From Saprospiraceae bacterium UBA6168 (GTDB taxonomy: Bacteria > Bacteroidota > Bacteroidia > Chitinophagales > Saprospiraceae): 64,000 nucleotides of DNA. Where the stretch lies: contig DIUC01000039.1 of assembly GCA_002435785.1 (NCBI GenBank), positions 82,625 through 146,624 on the forward strand. The letters are read 5' to 3'. The position numbers were made by a program, and so were the translations under genes. The stretch's first letter is position 1, and every line of letters begins with the position of its first letter. The notes under the pieces are model-generated. The model saw nothing but the letters and a program-made list of their open reading frames with translations, was not told the origin of the DNA and did no database searches. This document shows positions 8,309 to 18,074 of the stretch, one piece after another.

Positions 8309-8393
8309 AGGTTTAGAAGGTTTAGAGGGGTTTAGAAGGTTTAGCACAGACCCGTTAAACCATCTAAACCCACGAAACCCAAATCCAAGCCAC
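8309..8393. repeat. Inverted short-word array between ccoH and ccoI
   Basis: Left arm: four copies of GGTTTAGA with small variations. Right arm: TTAAACCATCTAAACCCACG. It starts at the ccoH stop and ends within about 10 bp of the ccoI ATG. Confidence 0.85.
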
Positions 8394-10979
8394 ATGACCA
8401 TCACCGCCAACATTGAAGAACTCAAACCGCTCGCCGCAGCGAAGTCCACTTGCTACCATTGTGGTGACGAGTGCCGGGACGAACGCATCCTTTTTTCCGA
8501 AAAAAACTTCTGCTGTGAGGGCTGCAAGACGGTTTACGAGATACTGAACGCCAGCGACCTCACGCATTTTTACAACATCGAGAAGAATGCGGGCCTAAGC
8601 CTGAAAGGCCGAAAGACCGAGCAGTACGCTTGGCTCGACGATGCGGAGGCCGTCGAAAAAGTCCTCACCTTCAAGGATGAAAAGCAATCGAAACTGACCT
8701 TGCACCTGCCGCAAATCCACTGCGCCTCTTGCATCTGGCTCCTGGAAAACCTGCACAAGCTTTCCCCGGCCATCTTCGCCACCAAGGTCAACTTCCTAAA
8801 GCGAGAGGCCACCATCACCTTCGACCACGGGGCCACCAGCCTGCGCAAAGTGGCCGAACTGCTGGCCAGCATCGGCTACCCGCCCGACCTCAACCTTAAC
8901 ACGCTGGAAGGCACTGCCCGCAAGCCCGTTAGCCGTCGGCTCATCTACCAATTGGGCGTGGCTGGGTTCGCCTTCGGCAATATCATGCTGCTCAGTTTCC
9001 CGGAATACCTTGGCTTGCAGGAATCTGAAATGTGGTTCCGAAAGGCATTTGGCTGGCTGAACATCGCACTGGCCACCCCCGTGGCATTTTACAGTGGGCG
9101 TGATTACATCACCTCCGCCTGGGCGGTGCTGCGCACCCGCCAACTGAGCATTGACGTGCCGTTGGCGCTTGGCATAGTGGTGCTGTACTTCCGCAGTGCC
9201 TTCGAGATTGCCACCGACACCGGCGCCGGCTACATGGACAGCCTTGCCGGGCTGGTGTTTTTCCTGCTGATTGGCAAATGGTTCCAGCAGATGACCTACC
9301 ACCGGATTTCCTTCGACCGGGATTACAAGTCGTATTTCCCGATTGCGGCAACTCGCTTTGTAGTTGGCAGTTCGACAGTGGGCAGTGGGCAGTCGGGGAC
9401 TGCTACCACCGAAAGCGTTTCGGTAAACAAACTCGAACCCGGCGACCGCATCCTCATCCGCAATGGCGAACTCGTGCCAGCCGACGGCATTTTGAAAAAG
9501 GGATTGGCCAGGCTCGACTACAGCTTCGTGACGGGCGAGGCCGAACCCGTGGAGCGGCATTCGGGCGAAAAAATCTATGCCGGAGGCCGCCACCTCGGCG
9601 ATGCCATCGAGCTGTTGTTGACCAAAAAGGTGAGCCAGAGCTACCTCACCCAGCTTTGGAACGACGATGCCTTTCACCAAGAAAAACTAATGGGCACCAG
9701 CCGCTTGGCCAACAAGGTCAGCCGTTATTTCACCATCATCATCCTCGCCATCGCCTTCGGAACGCTGGCCTATTGGCTTCCGCAAGACACTCGAATCGCC
9801 TTCAACGCCTTCACGGCGGTGCTCATCATCGCCTGTCCCTGTGCTGCGGCGCTCAATGTGCCGTTTACGCTCGGCAACACCGTCCGCATACTGGCTCGCC
9901 ACGGTTTTTACCTTAAAAATACGAACGTGGTGGAGGCGCTCCGCAACGTCACGGCGGTGGTTTTTGATAAAACAGGAACACTCACGGAGGCCAATGGGAA
10001 TGAACTAACCTACCACGGGCAGCCACTCAACGAAACTGAAATCAATTTGGTGAAAATGCTGACGAAGCAGTCGTCGCACCCGATTAGTAGGCAGTTGGCA
10101 GCATGGGAAGATTTCCGAAATCTTCAAGATTTCGGAAATCTAAGCAACTTGCAAGTAACTGATTTTCAAGAAATTACGGGCAAAGGCATCGAAGCAACTG
10201 TCGCTGGTCAGCACCTGCGCATCGGCTCCCAGTCGTTTATCAGCGGTGCAGCCGAACTTCCAGACGCCAATGTTTTCATTGAAATAAACGGACGAGTCAA
10301 AGGCGGTTTTCAGCTTCGCAACCAGTACCGCCCCGCCGTTTGGTCGGTCGTGGATTATTTCAAAAAATGGGGCAAAACCTTCCTCCTTTCCGGCGACAAC
10401 GAACGAGAGCAGGAGTACCTAATGCCAAAATTTGCCACTAATTGGCAGTTGGCAGTTGGCAGTCCCCAGTCACCAATCACCAATCACCAATCACCAATTT
10501 ATTTCAACCAATCCCCCCATGACAAGCTCAACTTCATCAAATCACGCCAGTCGGAAGGGGAGCTGATGCTGATGCTGGGCGATGGCCTGAACGATGCCGG
10601 GGCGCTCCGACAAGCCGATGTCGGCATAGTGGTGGCGGAGGACGTGAACAACTTCACTCCCGCCTGCGATGCCGTGCTGGATGCCAAGAAATTTGCGCAA
10701 CTACCTGATTTTCTGGAATTTGCGAAGAAGAGCATTTACCTCGTCTATGCCGCTTGGATACTCGCAGCACTGTACAACGTGGTCGGTTTGAGCTACGCCG
10801 TGCAGGGCGAATTGTCGCCCGTGGTAGCCGCCATCCTGATGCCCCTCAGCTCGCTAACGATTGTGGGATTTGGCATGGCAAGCACGGCATTGATGGGCAA
10901 ATTGAAATTGAGCAAAGGATTGGAAAGCCCGACGGTAGGAGGGATTTCTAAGCCTGAGCGGGTAGGGAATCGGGCTTAG
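8394..10979 (+). CDS. ccoI: Copper P-type ATPase CcoI (FixI-like)
   Basis: An 861-residue copper-exporting P1B ATPase that supplies copper for the cbb3 active site. In order: a Cys-rich N-terminal domain (CYHCGDEC and CCEGC, residues 20-45), a heavy-metal domain with CASC near 107, helices, the actuator loop TGEAEPVE near 380, the membrane CPC site in IIACPCAAAL near 480, the phosphorylation site DKTGTLT near 525, HPISRQLA near 562 and GDGLNDAGAL near 730. It is longer than typical family members because of three repeat-derived insertions (about residues 322-336, 571-582 and 683-702) and a C-terminal tail (SKGLESPTVGGISKPE) encoded by an intergenic inverted repeat. The core motifs are intact. 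Confidence 0.93.
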   Translation: MTITANIEELKPLAAAKSTCYHCGDECRDERILFSEKNFCCEGCKTVYEILNASDLTHFYNIEKNAGLSLKGRKTEQYAWLDDAEAVEKVLTFKDEKQSKLTLHLPQIHCASCIWLLENLHKLSPAIFATKVNFLKREATITFDHGATSLRKVAELLASIGYPPDLNLNTLEGTARKPVSRRLIYQLGVAGFAFGNIMLLSFPEYLGLQESEMWFRKAFGWLNIALATPVAFYSGRDYITSAWAVLRTRQLSIDVPLALGIVVLYFRSAFEIATDTGAGYMDSLAGLVFFLLIGKWFQQMTYHRISFDRDYKSYFPIAATRFVVGSSTVGSGQSGTATTESVSVNKLEPGDRILIRNGELVPADGILKKGLARLDYSFVTGEAEPVERHSGEKIYAGGRHLGDAIELLLTKKVSQSYLTQLWNDDAFHQEKLMGTSRLANKVSRYFTIIILAIAFGTLAYWLPQDTRIAFNAFTAVLIIACPCAAALNVPFTLGNTVRILARHGFYLKNTNVVEALRNVTAVVFDKTGTLTEANGNELTYHGQPLNETEINLVKMLTKQSSHPISRQLAAWEDFRNLQDFGNLSNLQVTDFQEITGKGIEATVAGQHLRIGSQSFISGAAELPDANVFIEINGRVKGGFQLRNQYRPAVWSVVDYFKKWGKTFLLSGDNEREQEYLMPKFATNWQLAVGSPQSPITNHQSPIYFNQSPHDKLNFIKSRQSEGELMLMLGDGLNDAGALRQADVGIVVAEDVNNFTPACDAVLDAKKFAQLPDFLEFAKKSIYLVYAAWILAALYNVVGLSYAVQGELSPVVAAILMPLSSLTIVGFGMASTALMGKLKLSKGLESPTVGGISKPERVGNRA
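9359..9402. repeat. In-frame TGGCAGT word array inside ccoI
   Basis: TTGGCAGTTCGACAGTGGGC followed by further GGGCAGT copies, translated as a Gly/Ser/Thr-rich stretch in the actuator domain. The word is the same as in the intergenic arrays at 40.2 and 42.4 kb. Confidence 0.8.
10110..10140. repeat. Perfect palindrome with CTTCAAG centre inside ccoI
   Basis: Arms GATTTCCGAAATCTT (10110-10124) and AAGATTTCGGAAATC (10126-10140) around a single C. Translated in frame as part of the nucleotide-binding domain, right after the HP motif. The centre CTTCAAG is shared with the palindrome at 34388-34422. Confidence 0.85.
10441..10500. repeat. In-frame word arrays inside ccoI
   Basis: Three copies of TTGGCAG followed by four copies of TCACCAA in tandem. 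They encode a Gln/Ser/Pro/Asn stretch that interrupts the phosphorylation domain between the GDNERE segment and the DKLNFIK segment. Confidence 0.8.
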
Positions 10980-11120
10980 AAATCCCTTCGGGCTTTCCAA
11001 TCCCTGCGTGCCAAAGAGCAAAGGATTGGAAAGCCCGACGGTAGGAGGGATTTCTAAGCCTGAGCGGGCAGGGAATCGGGATAAGAAATCCCTTCGAGCT
11101 TTCCAATCCCTGCGCGCCAA
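10911..11120. repeat. Two tandem 105-bp copies of a nested inverted repeat
   Basis: Copy 1 (10911-11016) and copy 2 (11017-11120) differ at only a few positions. In copy 1 the outer arms GGATTGGAAAGCCCGA (10917-10932) and TCGGGCTTTCCAATCC (10988-11003) and the inner arms GGGATTTCTAAGCC (10941-10954) and GGCTTAGAAATCCC (10973-10986) pair perfectly. Copy 1 supplies the last codons and stop of ccoI; copy 2 lies in the leader of the next gene. Confidence 0.92.
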
Positions 11121-11139
11121 TCGTAAATCCGAAATCGCC

Positions 11140-11838
11140 ATGTACCTCTGGACCGCCTTCACCATCGGACTTTTCGGCAGCCTGCACTGCGTCGGCATGT
11201 GTGGCCCGATAGCCTGTGCGTTGCCTAATCAAGGTGGCGGCAAGGCGGCCCTTGTGGGCAATGCCCTGCGTTACAATTTGGGACGGACGTTGACGTACAG
11301 CTTGTTGGGTGCAGTTATTGGCTTGGCGGGCAGGGGTTTAGAATTGGCTGGCTTTCAGCAATTTATGTCCATCGCACTTGGTGTGATGCTGCTGGCTATC
11401 GCCCTATTTTCCATCAATGTGGAGGCCAACCTGCTGCGGCTTCCGGGATTGAACCAACTTGTTTTTCGATTAAAATCTCACCTCGCCCGCCTGCTGAAGG
11501 ACACGGGCCTGAACGCCTCGTTTTTCATTGGCCTACTCAACGGCCTACTGCCTTGCGGCCTGGTTTACATGGCCGTGGTGGGCGCACTCAGCACGGGCGG
11601 CATTGGCTCAGGCATGGCCTATATGGCGCTGTTTGGTTTGGGCACTTTCCCGATGATGCTGGCCACTGGCTTGGCGGGCAATTTTGCGGGCATCCGTTTT
11701 CGGACGGCGCTGCGCAAAGCTTACCCGGCGTTTCTCATCCTTTTCGCCGTGCTGTTCATCTTCCGTGGGCTGAACTTCCACGTACCCGGCGACTTCTTTT
11801 TTTGGGCGAAAATGGGGGATGCGCCGATGTGCCATTGA
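11140..11838 (+). CDS. SafE-like membrane protein of the cbb3 cluster
   Basis: A 232-residue polytopic membrane protein (about six helices) of the group annotated as sulphite exporter TauE/SafE family. It carries HCVGMCGPIA near residue 16 and GLLPCGLVYM near residue 135, conserved Cys/Met/His positions in helices that suggest metal (copper) handling rather than sulphite transport. It follows ccoI in many Bacteroidota cbb3 clusters, which supports a role in oxidase maturation. The start at 11140 is chosen because residues upstream of it are encoded by the 105-bp repeat. It converges with ettA. Confidence 0.85.
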   Translation: MYLWTAFTIGLFGSLHCVGMCGPIACALPNQGGGKAALVGNALRYNLGRTLTYSLLGAVIGLAGRGLELAGFQQFMSIALGVMLLAIALFSINVEANLLRLPGLNQLVFRLKSHLARLLKDTGLNASFFIGLLNGLLPCGLVYMAVVGALSTGGIGSGMAYMALFGLGTFPMMLATGLAGNFAGIRFRTALRKAYPAFLILFAVLFIFRGLNFHVPGDFFFWAKMGDAPMCH

Positions 11839-11903
11839 GGTATTTTGACGACCTGCCGGGCAAGCGAATCCCCCAGTTTCCTGTTTATCGGGCAATCGCC
11901 ATA

Positions 11904-13580
<1,677 letters not shown>

Positions 13581-13582
13581 AG

Positions 13583-13622
13583 TTTGATTGCGGATTTCGG
13601 ATTGCGGATTTCGGATTGGAGA
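13583..13622. repeat. Short-word array in the ettA leader
   Basis: GATTGCGGATTTCGGATTGC and a further copy, immediately upstream of the ettA start codon. Two in-frame start codons lie beyond it, so naive gene calling would translate it. The same word (GATTGCG) recurs at 52271-52310. Confidence 0.75.
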
Positions 13623-13821
13623 CCAAGGGGAAATGGCAATGCCGGGATTGTGCGGCAAAAATGGGGCAAGTTTTTGACAAAAATTAACCTAAAACAACAT
13701 TGGACAAGCACGGCTGCCAGTTTTGCGGAGCAAACAGCTTGACACCCCTCTTATGATTGAACGAACAAACGGGCGATTTATGAAAAAGCAGTAGCGGGGA
13801 AAATTCCCTTTGTTCGCCTTC

Positions 13822-14846
13822 CTAACCCATCTGCTCGAACAGTGCCAGTTGGTTCCTGCCCCGGACGAGGTTGTGGGTTGGATACTTCACCTTATAGTAT
13901 ATGTCGCCGGCCAAGTAATCGCCGATGAATCGGATGGCCTGCATGAGGGTGAGCCAAGGGCCTGCCAATGGGAGAGCGCTGCGCTCTTCGGGTGATAGCA
14001 GGTCGCCCATTTCCGAGCGGAAGCCCTCCAAAAGGGCCTCATAGATGGGCTGCCGGAACGCTATTTTTGACAAGTCCGCTTCGTCTTCGTCGGCGAGGCT
14101 GGCGGAGGTGCGCACGAGGTCGCCGAAGTCGGAGAGGATGATGCCGGGCATAACGGTATCGAGGTCAATGACGCAGGCGGCCTTTCCCGTGATGGCATCG
14201 AACAGCAGGTTGTTGATTTTGGTGTCGTGGTGGATGGCCCGTTGGGGCAATTGAAGGTTGGCTATTTGCTTGAAAATCAACTGGTTGCTCAAGATGGTAT
14301 CTACCTCGCCCCTTGTCTCCGCCAAGCGTTGCGGGACGGCATTTTCGAGCACGTTGAGGAAGTCGGCCAGTCGTTTTTCCCCGTCGTGGAAGCTGGGGAT
14401 GGTGGGTTGGAGTTGCGAGGCGTCAAGGCTGTCGAGCGCTTTTGCGAAAGCACCAAATGCCCATGCCGACTCGTGCGCCTGTGCCGCAGTTTCTACCCGC
14501 TCGTGGGTCTTGGTATTTTTAAAAAAAGGGAAGACCCGCCAGTAGTTGCCTGCTTCGTCGTGGTGGAGCCACTGGCCGGAAAGGGTGGGCCTTGGCGCAA
14601 GCACCTTTAATGGGTAGGGTAGGGTGGCGAGGTGCTGGGCGACGAGCCGGATATTGTGCATGACGGCCTCCGGTTGGCGGAATACTTGGTGGTTGAGTCG
14701 TTGGAGTAGCCAGCTTTGCGGCTTGCCCGCCTCCATGATTTCAAGTCGGTAGGTATCGTTGATATGGCCTGTCCCGAATGGGGTTAGGCTTTTGAGTTGT
14801 TGGTAATCAAAGAATTGCTGTACGATGGGTTCCATGTCGGTAGGCA
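13822..14846 (-). CDS. Phosphotransferase, N-acetylhexosamine kinase-like
   Basis: A 341-residue kinase of the aminoglycoside phosphotransferase/choline kinase fold. The catalytic loop is HHDTKINNLLFD (near residue 213) and the metal-binding block is CVIDLDTVMPG followed by DFGDLVR. This arrangement is close to N-acetylhexosamine 1-kinase (NahK), which phosphorylates GlcNAc/GalNAc at C1. I infer a sugar kinase rather than antibiotic resistance. No lacto-N-biose pathway genes are next to it, so the substrate is open. The start may be at 14846 (MPTDMEP) or at the internal Met 14835. Confidence 0.75.
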
Positions 14847-14898
14847 TAATTTGGGCAAAATTGGGTGCAAAACGTGAAACCAAAAATGAAGGCCCGAT

Positions 14899-15555
14899 TT
14901 ATTCTACCGAAATATCCAAATCCAAGTGGATGGTGATGGCATCCTGCGCTTTTACCATACCCATCATGGCTACAGGCGGCACCACGCAGAAGTCGCTCAT
15001 ATTAAGGGATTTTGAGCCGATGAAGCGGTATTGGTTGGGGCCTGATTTTTTGGCAGTGATGTTTATCCAATAGTCCTTGCTCTGCCCGTTGAGCGAGATT
15101 TTGGTGAGTGCCTTCATTTTTACCCAATCCTTCAGCTCGGTGAGCCGGTTGCATTTGTCCTGCTCCACTTTCTTTAGTTCGATGGTGATATAGGGGTGGT
15201 CATCGGCATTCAAGGCTTTTTGCAGGTCCTTGTTCATCATCTTGTTGCCGCAATCGAGTGATTTTATGCGAAGCTTGAGGGTGGTGGAATTGAATCCTTG
15301 GCTTAGTTTGCTTTCGCCTTGCCCTTCGACGATGAATTGTTGTGGCGAAAATTCCTCCTTGCAATCGCAGGTGAACCCACTGACATTGGTTTTGCCTTCG
15401 AGCTTTAGCACGCTTTTTTTGTTGATGCGATAGGTTCTTTGAGCGCCCGTTTTATGGTTGACATTCATGGCGGGGTTTGGTTGCGCATGGAGGAACGTGA
15501 AATGGCCAAACAAGAGAGCAGAAAGGAAAATGGCCGATTTTATCAGCTTTTTCAT
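14899..15555 (-). CDS. YceI-like exported protein
   Basis: A 218-residue protein with a signal peptide (MKKLIKSAIFLSALLFGHFT...HAQ) and a YceI-like beta-barrel lipid-binding domain. The segment HPYITIELKKVEQ and the C-terminal SDFCVVPPVAMMGMVKAQDAITI match the YceI pattern also seen in the paralogue at 17154-17738 (DFKVEPPVMFLGTLKTADDVTI). It has Cys residues (CDC, DCGNK, DKCN) that the paralogue lacks. It is the last of a three-gene minus-strand set YceI-porin-YceI, separated from the porin gene by a terminator. Confidence 0.8.
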   Translation of the reverse strand: MKKLIKSAIFLSALLFGHFTFLHAQPNPAMNVNHKTGAQRTYRINKKSVLKLEGKTNVSGFTCDCKEEFSPQQFIVEGQGESKLSQGFNSTTLKLRIKSLDCGNKMMNKDLQKALNADDHPYITIELKKVEQDKCNRLTELKDWVKMKALTKISLNGQSKDYWINITAKKSGPNQYRFIGSKSLNMSDFCVVPPVAMMGMVKAQDAITIHLDLDISVE

Positions 15556-15682
15556 GGTGGTATTTTTAAGTGGAAGGTTGAGTGGGGTGAATTTTGGATG
15601 TTGCAATCGTTGGTAGTTAACGGTTTATGCTATTGGTATGTTCTTCATCAAAATTAATCGCCAGTCCGATTATTCCTCCAAG

Positions 15683-15722
15683 AAAAAGCTCCAATCGCCG
15701 AAAGGCAACTGGAGCTTTTTTC
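15683..15722 (-). terminator. Terminator after the porin gene
   Basis: Arms AAAAGCTCCA (15684-15693) and TGGAGCTTTT (15710-15719), with T runs on both strands. It lies downstream of the 15751-17085 gene on the minus strand and could act in both directions. Confidence 0.85.
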
Positions 15723-15750
15723 TATCGAATCGTTTATCCTGACAGTTGCC

Positions 15751-17085
15751 TTAGAAAGCTAAAACAGCCTCAACCATCACGCCGCTGAATTCACCTCCGC
15801 TAAAGATGCTGCTGATTGGGAAGTCTTTGTACTCTTGGTTGACGTAAGCCAATTTGGCCAAGATGTTTTTGTTGACAAACCAACCTGCGCTAATTTCATA
15901 GCGGTTGATGGTTACAGGGTTGTCTGCGCCGAAGTTTGGGCCGGCTGCTGGCAACTCAGCTTTCACGGTGTTGTAGCGACCAGCTACGTAGAAGTTTTCT
16001 TCTTGGCCAAAGCGAACAATCAAGTCTGCTGCAAGCTGGGTAGCATTGCGCATGTCGCCTTCGCTGGAGAGCCTACCGCTCGCATTCTCGTAAGTACCGA
16101 AGAACTCGATGCCTTTGTACTTGATAAATGGGTTGATCATGTAGGAGAACACTTTATCGCCGTACCTTGGGTTCAGCCTGCCGGAGTAGTAGTTGGCGTT
16201 GGTTGTGGCCTTGGTGTTTTCCATGACGAGGTAGTACCTTGAGCCTGCACGGTCGCCACCGTAGATATTGTTGGCACGTGAACTGGCGGTATAGTAGGTA
16301 GAACCTGTTAGGCGGATGCGCAAATCGTCGTTGATTTGCTTATCGTAACCCAATTTGCCAACAAAGGCAGGGCTTTTCTTGGAAAGGTCGTCTTTGTCTT
16401 CCGGCTTCAAGTCAGGCAGTGCTACCACGTCGCCCTTGATTTCACCGTTGGTCACGGCACCTACCAGTATCAGACCATTCTTTTGGAAAATCAATTCACC
16501 ACCGATTTCCGTATTGAAAGCGTCGAGAATCAAGTTTTCAACAAATGGGTTGTAAAGTGCTGCACCGTTATCGCTCCTGCGATAGTGGGCGTCGCCGTAG
16601 TTCACCTCGTAGTGGCCGACCTTGATGGTCAGGTTGTCCATCACTCTGTCAACCATTTCGCTGTTGAAGAATGGCAGTTCGTCGAACTGTATGTAACCGC
16701 CCTTTACCCATGCCTCTTGGTGGTGGCGGGCTGACAGGTAGGTTACCACGTTCACCCGGATGCCTTCACCCAATTGTGCGTCAATGTTCATGTTGGCAGT
16801 GGCAAGGTTGAAGCCAGGAGAAAGGTCTATCAACCTGTTGGCAGTGGCGGTGTCAGACTTATTGCTGTGTTCAAGCGATTGGAACTGCTGCGCAAAGTTG
16901 GCACCGAGGCGCACTTTGAAGTCACCTGAAGCACCCAGGTCCGATTTTGGTGTCTCGAAAATGTTCGTGCCTCGCTGGTCGTAAGGTCGGTAGTATTGGA
17001 TGTCGTTTTGGCTCCAGCCAATCATTGGCAGTGTAATCAGGGCGAAAAGCCCAAGTAGATTCACGATAGAAAATGTGTTTTTCAT
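15751..17085 (-). CDS. Outer-membrane beta-barrel (porin-like) protein
   Basis: A 444-residue exported protein with a signal peptide ending in ...MIGWSQ. The body has alternating hydrophobic and polar beta strands with Tyr/Phe/Asn-rich turns (VGHYEVNYGDAHYRR, RIRLTGSTYYTASS) and ends in a Phe (VEAVLAF), as is typical of outer-membrane barrels. I place it in the porin-like group of Bacteroidota without a specific substrate. It sits between two YceI genes, all on the minus strand. This suggests a joint envelope function, for example handling of a lipid-like or isoprenoid molecule bound by YceI. Confidence 0.8.
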   Translation of the reverse strand: MKNTFSIVNLLGLFALITLPMIGWSQNDIQYYRPYDQRGTNIFETPKSDLGASGDFKVRLGANFAQQFQSLEHSNKSDTATANRLIDLSPGFNLATANMNIDAQLGEGIRVNVVTYLSARHHQEAWVKGGYIQFDELPFFNSEMVDRVMDNLTIKVGHYEVNYGDAHYRRSDNGAALYNPFVENLILDAFNTEIGGELIFQKNGLILVGAVTNGEIKGDVVALPDLKPEDKDDLSKKSPAFVGKLGYDKQINDDLRIRLTGSTYYTASSRANNIYGGDRAGSRYYLVMENTKATTNANYYSGRLNPRYGDKVFSYMINPFIKYKGIEFFGTYENASGRLSSEGDMRNATQLAADLIVRFGQEENFYVAGRYNTVKAELPAAGPNFGADNPVTINRYEISAGWFVNKNILAKLAYVNQEYKDFPISSIFSGGEFSGVMVEAVLAF

Positions 17086-17153
17086 GACGAGTTGAAATTA
17101 GATGTGAAAGATATTAGTGAAGGATTGCCGATGGCCAAAGCTGGCCAGTGGCC

Positions 17154-17738
17154 CTATTTACTGGTTAAACCGTTATTGGTGAAGGTCGCCTCAAAGTTGA
17201 TGGTTACATCGTCGGCGGTTTTCAGCGTACCGAGGAACATCACAGGAGGTTCTACCTTGAAATCGGTCATCTTCAGCTTGGTCGAGCCTTTGAAGGTGAT
17301 TTCGTTGCCGCTTTGCTTCCCCGTCACGCTCAAGGAAACAGATTTGGTAGTGCCAGCTATGGTAAGTTTGCCCTCTGTTTCGAGGGTATAGACCCCGGCT
17401 TTTTGGTTGATGGAATTTACTTTGGTGAGGCTGTAGGTCATGGTGGGGTGTTCCTTTGCCTTCAGTTCCTTGTTCATGTTCTTGTCCATCGTTTCGCCTT
17501 TTGAGCTTTTGATGGAATTGGTGGTCATGTTGATGTTGAGGGCTTTGATACCGCTCAATGCGTTGTTGGCAAAAGTCAACTTGCCATTGCCGCTCACTTT
17601 TGTCACGTCGGCAGTCCAGTCGTGCAGGGTGGACGTCCCCGACATTTTTACCGAACTTTTGGAGAGTTTGTATTCTTCTTGAGCGATGAGGCCGAAGCCG
17701 GCAATCAAGAATGCGAAGAGGATGGTTATCTTTTTCAT
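17154..17738 (-). CDS. YceI family protein
   Basis: A 194-residue exported protein: signal peptide (MKKITILFAFLIAGFGLIAQ), then a YceI domain. Landmarks are STLHDWTADV, the internal SIKSSKGETMDKNMNKELKAKEHPTM in two runs of the usual form, GTTKSVSLSVTG, and DFKVEPPVMFLGTLKTADDV near the end. YceI proteins bind long-chain isoprenoid or amide lipids in the periplasm. First gene of the YceI-porin-YceI set. A near-consensus -7 box (CATCTTTG on the minus strand, about 17763-17770) lies just upstream, so the transcript probably starts here. Confidence 0.88.
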   Translation of the reverse strand: MKKITILFAFLIAGFGLIAQEEYKLSKSSVKMSGTSTLHDWTADVTKVSGNGKLTFANNALSGIKALNINMTTNSIKSSKGETMDKNMNKELKAKEHPTMTYSLTKVNSINQKAGVYTLETEGKLTIAGTTKSVSLSVTGKQSGNEITFKGSTKLKMTDFKVEPPVMFLGTLKTADDVTINFEATFTNNGLTSK

Positions 17739-18074
17739 ATTTCAGTGATTTTTGTTACGGTGCAAAGATGGCGAGGTGGCAGGTGGCCTTTTAGTGAGAA
17801 AAGTCATGGCTGTTTGTGAGTTTGGTCATCCTGTTGGAGCCAAAAGGCTTGTGTCGGTATCGCTGTCTTTGATTTGGTGTTTCAAATGAAATCTAAATCA
17901 ATATTCTGAAATGATGGAAGTATTTGAATGGAGCGAATCATTGTTTGGTTTTTTGACTTGTTGCCGCATTTCCAAACTATTCAGCGCCTTTTTGTTACCA
18001 TAAAGAATCTTAGCACAAAATCTAATTTATCATCGTTCTTTGGCCATCGCTATTTTCTGACCAACTAATAATTT
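17739..18074. other. Divergent promoter region, 336 bp
   Basis: Between divergent genes (YceI on the left, a large exported protein on the right). AT-rich towards the right end. I see a one-mismatch -7 box for the left gene (minus strand, about 17763-17770) and no convincing motif for the right one. No ORF or RNA gene recognised. Confidence 0.5.

Noticed and set aside
11008..11139. Extended N-terminus for the SafE-like protein
   Set aside because: Those codons are a copy of the 105-bp repeat; the natural N-terminus MYLWTAFTIGLFGS begins at 11140.
13822..14846. Aminoglycoside resistance kinase
   Set aside because: The fold is shared, but the HHDTKINN and DLDTVMPG segments fit sugar kinases of the NahK type better.
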